Source: Pseudomonadota bacterium (GTDB lineage Bacteria; Pseudomonadota; Gammaproteobacteria; Burkholderiales; Burkholderiaceae). Taken from it: a DNA stretch of 26,359 bases. The DNA is taken from NCBI GenBank assembly GCA_963205525.1, contig CAUJJP010000034.1, forward strand, positions 1 through 26,359, written 5' to 3'. The notes under the pieces are model-generated. The model ran no database searches, had not been told where the DNA came from, and worked only from the letters and a program-made list of their open reading frames with translations. This document shows positions 7,347-14,678 of this stretch, one piece after another. Position 1 is the stretch's first letter, and every line of letters begins with the position of its first letter. The position numbers and the translations under genes were made by a program.

Positions 7347-8535
7347 ACGCCTGGACACTGCCACGCTGGGCCGCCTGTTGCTGCAGCCCTGGCGTGATCT
7401 GCTGCGCCGGCCGGCGCTGGCCTGGCTTGCGCCGCAGCCCGCGGTGCGCCTGCTGCACGCCGACGGCAGCCAGTCGCTGTGGCAAGGTGAGCAGCGTCGC
7501 AACGCCACGGCGCGTGAATTGCAGGCGGCAGCATTCGCCGCGGTCGAATGGCCCGCCGACCAGGTGCTGGAAGTGCGCGTCCCGTTGCCGCCGACGCTGA
7601 CCGCAACCGACCGTGAGGCCGCGCTCGCCTTGCAGGCCGGCATGGCCAGCCCTTTCGAGCCCACCGACCTCGTCTGGGGCGCGCGCGCGGGGACGAATGC
7701 TGGCGAGTGGGTCATGCTGCTCGCCTCGCGCAAGGCCGTGCAGGCGCGCCTGGACACCGTCGATGCCATCGGCCACAAGGCACCCGAGGTCTGGGCCTTT
7801 GCGGGCGACGGCCGGCCCGTCGTGCTGCGCGGCTTCGGCGAGGCGGCGCGCCAGCAGCGCAGCGGTCGCGGGCGCGGACTTGCCGCTGCGCTTGTGCTGC
7901 TGGCCATGCTCCTGCTGCTGGCGATACTCGTCACACCTGCACTCCAGATGCGCTGGAAGGCGCAGCAAGCCGAGCGTGCCCAGGCTGAGCTGCAGGCGCG
8001 CCTGGCCCCCGTGCTGGCCGAGCGTGAACGGCTGGCCACGGCACAGGCGCAACTGCAGACACTGCGCGACCTGGCCGCCGAGCGCATCGACCCGCTTGCG
8101 GTGCTCAACCGCGTCACCCAGGCCGTGCCGGACGACAGCTGGGTCCAGCGCCTGCAGATCCAGGGCGCGCGCGTCACGATCACCGGCCAGACGCCCAATG
8201 CCTCGGCCTTGATGAACCGCCTCAGCAGCCAGCCGGAGGTGAGCGACGTCAAGGCCCCGGCGCCGGCCACGCGCTCCATTGGCGGCCGCGAGAACTACAC
8301 CATCGAATTCACCCTCACGCCTGCCGCGTTGCGTCCGGCCGCGCCAGCCGCCGCGGCGTCCATGACCGCCGCAGCGCAGGCCTTGCCCGATGCGGGCGCG
8401 TCTGCGCCGGCGGCCTCTGCGGCGGCTGCCGCCCCCGCCGCATCGTCTGCCGCAGCACCGGCGCCGCCGGCCCCTGCCGCCTCGGCAGCCCCCCCATCGC
8501 GCCCCTCGATCTTCACGACCGGAGCCCGTCCATGA
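7333..8535 (+). CDS. gspL: Type II secretion inner-membrane protein GspL
   Basis: A 400-residue bitopic protein that links cytoplasmic GspE to the membrane platform. Residues 1-170 are a cytoplasmic, GspL/PilM-like domain (LPPTLTATDREAALALQAG). One membrane helix (about 183-205) precedes a coiled-coil (about 208-250) and a periplasmic ferredoxin-like domain resembling PilN (LNRVTQAVPDDSWVQRLQIQG, VTITGQTPNASALMNRL). The last 60 or so residues (about 335-395) are an unusual Ala/Pro low-complexity tail. The identification rests on the PilN-like part and operon position, since GspL sequences diverge strongly. The stop overlaps the gspM start in an ATGA. Confidence 0.88.
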   Translation: MSAAERLDTATLGRLLLQPWRDLLRRPALAWLAPQPAVRLLHADGSQSLWQGEQRRNATARELQAAAFAAVEWPADQVLEVRVPLPPTLTATDREAALALQAGMASPFEPTDLVWGARAGTNAGEWVMLLASRKAVQARLDTVDAIGHKAPEVWAFAGDGRPVVLRGFGEAARQQRSGRGRGLAAALVLLAMLLLLAILVTPALQMRWKAQQAERAQAELQARLAPVLAERERLATAQAQLQTLRDLAAERIDPLAVLNRVTQAVPDDSWVQRLQIQGARVTITGQTPNASALMNRLSSQPEVSDVKAPAPATRSIGGRENYTIEFTLTPAALRPAAPAAAASMTAAAQALPDAGASAPAASAAAAAPAASSAAAPAPPAPAASAAPPSRPSIFTTGARP

Positions 8536-9077
8536 CGCCCGCGCGCGCCACCCGCCTTGCCGCGGCCTTCTGGGCGCTGCTGCTGGCCGCGCTGCTGGCT
8601 TTCGCGGTGCAGTTCGTGTTCGACCAGCACCGTACCGCCACACGACGCGTGCACGAGGCAGAGCCGCGCGTGGCGCGCCTGGCGGGCCTTGCCGCCGACG
8701 CCAAGCGCCTGCAGGAGGCGGCAGCCACCGCCACGCAAATCGTCCTGCACCATGCCTATCCCGCCACGCGCGACGCCAGCCAGGCCGGCAACGACGCCCA
8801 GCAGCGCGTGCGCGAGCTCTTCAGCAAAGGCGGGCTGGACGTCGTCAGCATCCAGGTCCTGCCTGCGCGCCAGCAGCAGCAGTTCGACCGTATCCCCATC
8901 AGCCTGCGCGCGGACGGCGAACTGGTCGCCATGCAGGCCACGCTGGCCGCCTTGCCCAGCCTGAGTCCGAGCGTTTTCGTCGAGGGCTTCGCCTTCAGCG
9001 GTGCTTCCACGGCCGACAACGCGCCCGCGCGCGTCGTCGGCGAACTGCAGCTCTTCGTGCTGCGCGTGCGGCCATGA
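8532..9077 (+). CDS. gspM: Type II secretion protein GspM (GspMb-like)
   Basis: A 181-residue bitopic inner-membrane protein, the usual partner of GspL. A short cytoplasmic N-terminus leads to one helix (about 9-28), a coiled-coil-like stretch with many Arg/Glu/Ala, and a small alpha/beta periplasmic domain (VRELFSKGGLDVVSIQVLP, LRADGELVAMQATLAALPSLSPSVFVEGFAF). The order and fold suggest GspM of the beta/xanthomonad type. Sequence identity in this family is low, so position after gspL (4-bp overlap) is a large part of the evidence. A strong Shine-Dalgarno sequence for the next gene overlaps its stop codon. Confidence 0.85.
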   Translation: MTPARATRLAAAFWALLLAALLAFAVQFVFDQHRTATRRVHEAEPRVARLAGLAADAKRLQEAAATATQIVLHHAYPATRDASQAGNDAQQRVRELFSKGGLDVVSIQVLPARQQQQFDRIPISLRADGELVAMQATLAALPSLSPSVFVEGFAFSGASTADNAPARVVGELQLFVLRVRP

Positions 9078-9082
9078 GGAGG
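9077..9082 (+). promoter_or_regulatory. Strong Shine-Dalgarno site before the GspC/XpsN-type gene
   Basis: AGGAGG begins on the last base of the gspM stop and lies 5 bases before the ATG at 9088. It selects that start over the out-of-frame ATG at 9084. It is the best ribosome site within the secretion operon. Confidence 0.75.
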
Positions 9083-9087
9083 CATGC

Positions 9088-9738
9088 ATGAGGCGCTGGA
9101 CGCTGCCCCTGCTGGTGCTGCTGGTGCTGGCGCTTGCCGCGGCACTGGCCTGGCTGTGGCTGCGCCCCGATGGCCGTGGCGCTGCCTTGCGCTGGCAGCC
9201 GCCGGCGCCGCTGCCGCCCGCGCTGGCCGTGCCGCAACCGCTGCCGGAGACCGACGCCGACCTTGCGCACTACGTTGCCACGCTCGACCGCCCCCTCTTC
9301 GTGGCCTCGCGCCGCCCGCCACCGCCGCCGCCGCCCACGGCCGTTGTCGTCGACACCCCGCCCGACCTGCGCGTGCTGGGCCTCTACGGTCGACCGGGTG
9401 ATGCCGCCGGGGGCGGCATGATCGCGCGCGTCGAAGGCCAGGTGCGGCGCGTGCGCGTCGGGGAGGCCGTCGGCCGCTGGACGCTCAAGGCCCTCCAGCC
9501 CGGGCAGGCCGTGTTGGCACTGGGCGACACGGAGCAGGTCTATCCGCTGCGCCGCCCCGCGCCGGACGAGGCCGCGCCGCCTTCGGGGGACAATGCCGCG
9601 CCCGACAGCCCCGCGCCTGCGCGCCCGCCCGCTGCCAACGCACAGCGGCAGCGCCAGATCGAAGAGGCCAGGCAGAACCTGCGCCGTGTCAACGCCATTC
9701 GCGCGCGCAGCGGCCTGCCGCTCCTGCCGGAACCCTGA
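9088..9738 (+). CDS. GspC/XpsN-type secretion protein with HR (PilP-like) domain
   Basis: A 216-residue protein with a cytoplasmic stub, one membrane helix (about 6-26), a Pro-rich linker with seven consecutive prolines (77-83), and a small beta domain (about 92-155). That domain has the homology-region pattern of GspC/PilP: DLRVLGLYG, GGMIARVEGQVRRVRVGEAVGRWTL, QAVLALGDTEQVYPL. There is a second Ala/Pro linker and a C-terminal amphipathic helix (about 187-205). In the family this domain contacts the secretin's N0 domain and couples the inner platform to the outer-membrane channel. No PDZ or coiled-coil end is visible. The place between gspM and gspD matches XpsN of Xanthomonas, so annotation as gspN is also possible. 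Confidence 0.8.
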   Translation: MRRWTLPLLVLLVLALAAALAWLWLRPDGRGAALRWQPPAPLPPALAVPQPLPETDADLAHYVATLDRPLFVASRRPPPPPPPTAVVVDTPPDLRVLGLYGRPGDAAGGGMIARVEGQVRRVRVGEAVGRWTLKALQPGQAVLALGDTEQVYPLRRPAPDEAAPPSGDNAAPDSPAPARPPAANAQRQRQIEEARQNLRRVNAIRARSGLPLLPEP

Positions 9739-9748
9739 GCAGACCGTG

Positions 9749-11959
9749 ATGCCCGATTTCCGAAACCACCTCGCCACCCTGGCCCTGCTGCTGGCCCTGC
9801 TGCCGTGGCTGCCGGCCCCGGCGCGTGCTCAAGCGGCGCCCGCCTCGGCGGCGTCGGCGGCAGCCGAGGGCGAGCCCCGCCTGCTCAAGGGCAACGACCG
9901 CGTCTTCGCCGCACCCGCTGCGCCCCCCGCACTGCAGGGAGCGCCCGTTGACCTGCGCTTCGAGGACACGCCCGTGCGTGAGGTGGTGCACGCGATCCTC
10001 GGCGACCTGCTCAAGCTCGACTACATGCTGCACCCGCCCGTCGAGGGCCGCGTCACGCTCGCCACCGCCGCGCAGGTCACGCCCGACACCGCCGTCTTCC
10101 TGCTCGAATCGGCCCTGCAGGCCAATGGCCTGCTGATGGCGCGCGACGCGCGCGGCGTCTTCCACATCGGCCGGCCCGAGGCGCTCAAGCCCATCGTCTC
10201 GGCGGTTCGTCTGGCCACTGTGGGCGAGCCGCTGCCCCCGGGCAGCGGCGCCATCGTCGTGCCGCTGCGCTACATCGGCGCGGCGGAAATGGCCGCCATC
10301 CTGCGCCCCGTCGCGCCGCCCGAGGCCATCGTGCGGGTCGACAACGTGCGCAACCTGCTCGTGCTGGCGGGCAGCCGCGCCCAGGCCGAAGGCTGGCTGA
10401 GCCTGGTGCAGACCTTCGACGTCAACATGCTCGCGGGCATGTCGGTGGGCGTCTTCCCGCTCAAGTACGTCACCGTGCGCGACGTCGAAGCCGCCATGCA
10501 GATCTTCACCCCCGGCGCGGCACCGCGCCCGGGCACGCCCACGCCCGCCGGTGGCGCTGCGCCTGCGGCCGCTGCGGCCGCTGCCGCCGAATCGCAGCCC
10601 CTCTTCGGCGCCCTGCGCGTGCTGCCCATCGAGCGGCTGAACAGCGTCATCGTCGTCACCTCGCGCGCGGCCTATCTCGACGAAGCGCGCCGCTGGATCG
10701 AGCGCCTGGACCGCCCCGGCAGCAGCGCCACCGAGCAGCGCCTGCACGTCTACCCCGTCAAGAACGGCTCCGCGCGCCATCTGGGCCAGGTGCTGGCCAG
10801 CATCTTCGGCAGCGGTGCGCCGACCGCCACTGCCCCGCCCACCGGCGTTGCGCCTGGGCTCGCCAGCGTCAGCGGCAGCAGCGGCACCGCGGCGGCCCTG
10901 CGCCTGGTGGGCACGGCCGCGGCCGGTGTCTCGATCAACCCCCAGGCCGGCAGCCAGACCGCGCGCGGCGGCACGCCGGGGCAGACGGCCAACGTCGTGC
11001 CGCTCGAGGGCAATCTGCGCGTCGTTGCCGACGAGCTCAACAACGCCATCCTCGTCTACGGCACCACTGCGCAGTTCGAGCGCGTCGAGGACGCGCTGCA
11101 CCGCCTTGACCTGCCGCCCACCCAGGTGCTGATCGAGGCCAGCATTGTCGAAGTCACGCTCACCGATGAAACCAGCTACGGCCTGCAGTGGACCTTCAGC
11201 GACCGCCGCGCCAGTGGCGGCACCGGCACCAGCGTGCTCAGCACCGCCGCCGGTGGCGTGCTGGGCGGTGCGCTGGCGGGGTTTTCCTACACCGTGCGCA
11301 ACTCCGTGGGCAACGTGCGCGCCGTGCTCAACGCCATGGCCGAGAAGTCGCTCGTGCGCGTGCTCTCTTCGCCCTCGCTGATGGTGCTGGACAACCACAC
11401 CGCGCAGATCGCCGTGGGCGACCAGGTGCCCATCCAGTCCAGCCAGACCATCAGCGCCGAAAGCACCACGCGCACCACCACCATCCAGTACAAGGACACC
11501 GGTGTGTCCCTTGCCGTCACGCCCTCGGTGGGCGCCGGCGACATGGTCACCATGGACATCAACCAGGCCGTCACCGACGTCGGCGCCGAGGACTCGGTGA
11601 GCGGCCAGCGCCGCTTCCTGCAGCGCCAGATCGCCAGCAAGGTAGCCGTGCGCTCGGGCGAGGCCGTCGTGCTCGGTGGCCTCATCCGCGAGAACAAGAC
11701 CACCGGCTCCGCCGGCCTGCCGCTGCTCAGCGAGATCCCGGTGCTGGGCGCGCTCTTCGGCACCAAGTCGCACAACCAGAACCGCACCGAACTGCTGGTC
11801 GTCATCACCCCGCGCGTGGCGCGCTCCGATGAAGACGCGCGCGCCATCAGCCGCGAGCTGAAGGAACGTCTGCGCGGCCTCGAGCCGCTGCACGCGCAGC
11901 CCCCGGCAGCCCGCAGTGACCCGGCCACGCTCTCACCCGGCGGGCAAGTCAGCCCCTGA
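9749..11959 (+). CDS. gspD: Type II secretion outer-membrane secretin GspD
   Basis: A 736-residue channel protein. A signal peptide (1 to about 27, ending ARAQA) is followed by N0 (VDLRFEDTPVREVVHAIL), then N1-N3 repeats (VPLRYIGAAEMAAIL; VFPLKYVTVRDVEAAM; VYPVKNGSARHLGQVLASIF) with Ala/Pro/Gly-rich inserts. The secretin barrel domain begins near VLIEASIVEVTL, with the VPIQSS region, TGVSLAVTPSV, SGEAVVLGGLIRE and LPLLSEIPVLGALFG. There is no lipobox, so targeting probably needs a pilotin or self-insertion. Being last in the operon is unlike the canonical gspC-gspD-gspE order but matches the Xanthomonas xps layout. The ATG is preceded directly by an in-frame GTG at 9746. Confidence 0.96.
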   Translation: MPDFRNHLATLALLLALLPWLPAPARAQAAPASAASAAAEGEPRLLKGNDRVFAAPAAPPALQGAPVDLRFEDTPVREVVHAILGDLLKLDYMLHPPVEGRVTLATAAQVTPDTAVFLLESALQANGLLMARDARGVFHIGRPEALKPIVSAVRLATVGEPLPPGSGAIVVPLRYIGAAEMAAILRPVAPPEAIVRVDNVRNLLVLAGSRAQAEGWLSLVQTFDVNMLAGMSVGVFPLKYVTVRDVEAAMQIFTPGAAPRPGTPTPAGGAAPAAAAAAAAESQPLFGALRVLPIERLNSVIVVTSRAAYLDEARRWIERLDRPGSSATEQRLHVYPVKNGSARHLGQVLASIFGSGAPTATAPPTGVAPGLASVSGSSGTAAALRLVGTAAAGVSINPQAGSQTARGGTPGQTANVVPLEGNLRVVADELNNAILVYGTTAQFERVEDALHRLDLPPTQVLIEASIVEVTLTDETSYGLQWTFSDRRASGGTGTSVLSTAAGGVLGGALAGFSYTVRNSVGNVRAVLNAMAEKSLVRVLSSPSLMVLDNHTAQIAVGDQVPIQSSQTISAESTTRTTTIQYKDTGVSLAVTPSVGAGDMVTMDINQAVTDVGAEDSVSGQRRFLQRQIASKVAVRSGEAVVLGGLIRENKTTGSAGLPLLSEIPVLGALFGTKSHNQNRTELLVVITPRVARSDEDARAISRELKERLRGLEPLHAQPPAARSDPATLSPGGQVSP

Positions 11960-12025
11960 AGTGCTGCGCTCGCCGTTGCGGCCCGCCGTCCAACCATCAC
12001 TCACCCCGCGCCATCGCTCTCGAAG

Positions 12026-12469
12026 ATGAAACCCGCCCCATCCCTGCCTGCCCGCCCCATGCCCTTGCGCGCTGCCCGCCGCGCGTTGCTGCTTGCCACC
12101 CTCTCGCTGCTTGCGGCCTGTGCGCCGCTCACGCCCGCCACACCCGAAGAGGCCGTGAGCGCCCGCGCCCAGGCACGCTGGAACGCCGTCCTCGCGGGCG
12201 ACTGGCAACAGGCCTACCAGTTCCTGACCCCCGCCAGCCGCGAGCTCATCTCCTTTGACAAGTACCGTGCGCGCTTTGGCACCATGGCCAACTGGAAGTC
12301 GGCCGAAGTCTTCAAGGTGCGTTGCGAACAACCCGATCGCTGCCTCGTCACCACGAAAGTCACCTACCAACCGGTCCTGCCCCGCGTTAGCATCGGCACC
12401 ACCGAAACCAGCGTCGACGAGGTCTGGCTGCTGGAGGCGGGCCAGTGGTGGCTGCCCCAAAAGCTCTGA
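12026..12469 (+). CDS. Small putative lipoprotein of unknown function
   Basis: A 147-residue protein with a basic, hydrophobic N-terminus and a clear lipobox, LLAAC, with the cysteine at residue 32. The ATG at 12059 (residue 12) would give a more typical 20-residue lipoprotein signal. The mature part is short and alpha/beta: RAQARWNAVLAGDWQQAYQF, then LTPASRELISFDKYRARFG, then VRCEQPDRC, whose CX5C pair could form a disulfide. It ends in beta strands and WWLPQKL. I do not recognise a named family; an NTF2-like fold is possible. It begins 66 bp after gspD, and secretin pilotins are small outer-membrane lipoproteins, so a helper role for GspD is a hypothesis. No function is shown by sequence alone. 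Confidence 0.75.
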   Translation: MKPAPSLPARPMPLRAARRALLLATLSLLAACAPLTPATPEEAVSARAQARWNAVLAGDWQQAYQFLTPASRELISFDKYRARFGTMANWKSAEVFKVRCEQPDRCLVTTKVTYQPVLPRVSIGTTETSVDEVWLLEAGQWWLPQKL

Positions 12470-12606
12470 GTCCCCATGCCCATCGTTCGCTTGCCAAGAA
12501 GTCAGGAGGAACACGCCTATCGAGCCGAACGTGAAAAAGGCCTGTTGCGAATTTTCGACACACAGGGCCTGCCGTGCGCTTCCCGGATAGTGCGCCTGCA
12601 GCCCTG

Positions 12607-12615
12607 TGCTACATT
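12607..12615 (+). promoter_or_regulatory. Candidate extended -10 promoter of the surface-protein gene
   Basis: TGC followed by TACATT fits an extended -10 element about 60 bp before the ATG at 12676, leaving room for a leader. No good -35 box is seen at the expected distance. The 206-bp gap between the lipoprotein and the surface-protein gene is the most likely place for a separate promoter. Confidence 0.3.
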
Positions 12616-12660
12616 GCCGGAAGCGTGATTGCTTCCGTTGCGCTACTCAATATCTACCCC

Positions 12661-12664
12661 GGAG
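12661..12664 (+). promoter_or_regulatory. Ribosome site of the surface-protein gene
   Basis: GGAG lies 11 bases before the ATG at 12676 and supports that start. An in-frame upstream start at 12574 would put extra residues before an otherwise normal signal peptide. Confidence 0.5.
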
Positions 12665-12675
12665 TCAACGAAACC

Positions 12676-14508
12676 ATGAAGAGAACCCTTGTTGCTCAGT
12701 GCGCCGCGGCTTTGCTCACCGGAGCCGCCTTCGTCGGCGCGAACGCTGCCGTGGTCGGCATTGCTGGCGGTGCGAACGCGGACCTCGCCGCGAGCGTCGC
12801 GCGTGCCAATACGCTGATCGCCAACAAAGACGGCATCGGCCACATCGTTGTTGTGCCCTACTACTCGGCGGCCAACGGCAACGACAGCTACCTCAGCATC
12901 ACCAACACCGACATGCGCAACGGCAAGGCGGTGAAGGTTCGCTTCCGCGGTGCGTCCAACTCCGACGACGTGTTCGACTTCACGCTGCTGCTCTCGCCTG
13001 GCGACGTCTGGACCGGCGCCGTGACCAAGGACGCCACCAGCGGCAAGGCCAAGCTGGTGACCAGCGACAAGAGCTGCACCATTCCTGCGGCCATTACCGG
13101 TTCGACTTTCGTCACCGGCCGCCTGGCTTCTTACCAGTCCGCGGACGCGCAGGCCAAGGAGACGCTCGAGGGCTACGTCGAGATTCTCAACATGGCAGAC
13201 ATCTACCCGGGTGCCGTCCCGCTCGTCGCAGTGGGGGGCATTCCCACCCGCACGGGTACCCCGGTCAACCCGCTGTACACCGCGACCAAGCACGTCAACG
13301 GCACGCCTCCCGGCTGCGGCGACACCGCCCCGGCAATCTCTGCCCTGGCGACCGATCCGACCAGCTACAGCGCTGCTGGCGACGCGACGTCGGCAGTTCA
13401 ACTGGGTCTGGACGTCCCGACTGGTGGTCTGACCGCCACCTGGACAGTCATCAACGTGCCGCTGGCCACTTCTTATTCCGGTGTGGGCGACGCGGTTGAA
13501 GCTCGCGACACCGCCACGGATTTGCCCGGCTATGGCAACGTTGTGTTCTCGCCGCAGCTGGCGACGCCGGTTCCCATCGGTCCCGCGCGTACCTTCACGT
13601 CGGATCCGCTGCTGCGCGGCGCCGTGCCTGACAGCGAAGTCATCGTGGCCCCGGCTGCTGCCCGTGGCACGCCGGTGTTGCCAACGGCCGGTACGGCGTA
13701 TGTCGCCGCTGCGATGTACGACTTCCCGGACCTGTCCACGCCGTATCTTCAGCCCGATCTCGTGGCCTTGGCCAATGGCATGGCGACGCGCCGTCAGGCT
13801 GCCCTGTTGACCGATGCGTACGCCGTCACGTCCGTCATGAACGAGTTCGTGACCGACGTAGGCCTGCTGGCCAAGACCGACTGGGTGTTCTCGTCGGCCA
13901 CGCGCCGCTACAACGTGGCACGCAACTACGGCACCAGCCAGGCGACGGCAAGCACCGTGTTCACGGACTTGGAGTTCAATGATCTCGCTGCGGCGACGGA
14001 CTCTGCGAACTTCTTCGCGAACAACCGCTATGCGGTTTCCAACACGACCGCCGAAGGGAACTTGATCTGCGTCACTGGTGTTGCAACGGCAGCCGGTGCG
14101 GTCACGCCCATCCCCAACAACAAGACGAGCGCCACCAACGGCGACCGTGAAGAGACCTTCGTCGGCTCTTCCAGCCAGTTCGTGATTTCGCCGGGGACGC
14201 CGACTGCCCCGCTGACCATCTGCGGTGAAGTCAGCGTGCTGACCTTCAACAACGCAGCCGGCGGCGGCGCATTGGGTGCCCAACTGACCAAGAAGGACCT
14301 GACCGGGACGAACGTCAATGGTTGGGCCCGCCTGGCGACGCCTGGTCTGGGTGGCTCCTCTGAGACCGGCGGCGTCGTCACCGCGTGGCCGCGGCTGGGT
14401 CTGCCGATCGTCGGCGGCTCCTTCATGCAGCTCACCAATAGCGCTGTTGCGGCCAATACGTCGGGCAACTACGGCCTGACCTTCCCGCATCGCACGACGC
14501 GTTTCTGA
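12676..14508 (+). CDS. Exported surface/secreted protein of unknown function, 610 residues
   Basis: The ATG at 12676 gives a clean signal peptide, MKRTLVAQCAAALLTGAAFVGANA, probably cut after residue 24. The mature protein is rich in Ala, Thr, Val, Gly and Asn, poor in Lys, and looks beta-rich with no membrane helix. A conserved-looking N-terminal module (about 53-116) reads GIGHIVVVPYYSAANGND, YLSITNTD, GKAVKVRFRGASNSDDVFDF, LLLSPGDVWTGAV. I associate this pattern with uncharacterised proteobacterial cell-surface proteins. Four cysteines (134, 214, 465, 516) could form two disulfides. The C-terminus ends in Phe (HRTTRF). Its own ribosome site and a strong terminator suggest an independent, possibly abundant transcript. 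Position after the T2SS genes makes it a candidate cargo or S-layer-like protein, which is inference only. Confidence 0.85.
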   Translation: MKRTLVAQCAAALLTGAAFVGANAAVVGIAGGANADLAASVARANTLIANKDGIGHIVVVPYYSAANGNDSYLSITNTDMRNGKAVKVRFRGASNSDDVFDFTLLLSPGDVWTGAVTKDATSGKAKLVTSDKSCTIPAAITGSTFVTGRLASYQSADAQAKETLEGYVEILNMADIYPGAVPLVAVGGIPTRTGTPVNPLYTATKHVNGTPPGCGDTAPAISALATDPTSYSAAGDATSAVQLGLDVPTGGLTATWTVINVPLATSYSGVGDAVEARDTATDLPGYGNVVFSPQLATPVPIGPARTFTSDPLLRGAVPDSEVIVAPAAARGTPVLPTAGTAYVAAAMYDFPDLSTPYLQPDLVALANGMATRRQAALLTDAYAVTSVMNEFVTDVGLLAKTDWVFSSATRRYNVARNYGTSQATASTVFTDLEFNDLAAATDSANFFANNRYAVSNTTAEGNLICVTGVATAAGAVTPIPNNKTSATNGDREETFVGSSSQFVISPGTPTAPLTICGEVSVLTFNNAAGGGALGAQLTKKDLTGTNVNGWARLATPGLGGSSETGGVVTAWPRLGLPIVGGSFMQLTNSAVAANTSGNYGLTFPHRTTRF

Positions 14509-14525
14509 TCTGCGCAACGGGGTAG

Positions 14526-14555
14526 AAAAGGGGCGGGGCTACCCGCCCCTTTTTT
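14526..14555 (+). terminator. Intrinsic terminator after the surface-protein gene
   Basis: A perfect 12-bp stem (AAAAGGGGCGGG pairing with CCCGCCCCTTTT) around a 4-base loop GCTA is followed by more T, 17 bp after the stop codon. The A-run on the 5' side makes it potentially bidirectional. It is the clearest terminator in the window and separates the surface-protein transcript from the prolyl isomerase gene. Confidence 0.93.
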
Positions 14556-14678
14556 CGCCCGCGCGAGTCCAGGCCACAGCCGGCGCCGCGCCGCCTGTGG
14601 CTGTTTTCTTGGCACGGCCTGAACTCCCGCCCGTGCCCGGCCTCAAAGCCGCTTCTTCCATCCGCTCGGCCTCTTTCC

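Noticed and set aside
10560..10600. Ala-coding GC-rich run inside gspD as a possible repeat element
   Set aside because: It encodes an Ala linker between N domains, as is common in secretins, and the reading frame is intact.
9689..11893. Long minus-strand open frame opposite gspD
   Set aside because: It mirrors the codon pattern of gspD and gives His/Asp/Gly-rich sequence without a domain; a shadow of the real gene.
12504..12510. AGGAGGA, a perfect Shine-Dalgarno-like string
   Set aside because: No ATG, GTG or TTG start lies at a usable distance; the nearest GTG (12531) opens a frame of under 20 codons.
12476..12628. Short frame of 50 codons right after the lipoprotein gene (ATG at 12476, stop TGA)
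   Set aside because: It has no recognisable family, several rare codons (AGA, AGT, ATA) and no ribosome site before it. The region looks like a promoter-bearing spacer.
12643..14517. Long minus-strand open frame opposite the exported protein gene
   Set aside because: It lacks any motif, while the plus frame has a signal peptide, ribosome site and terminator.
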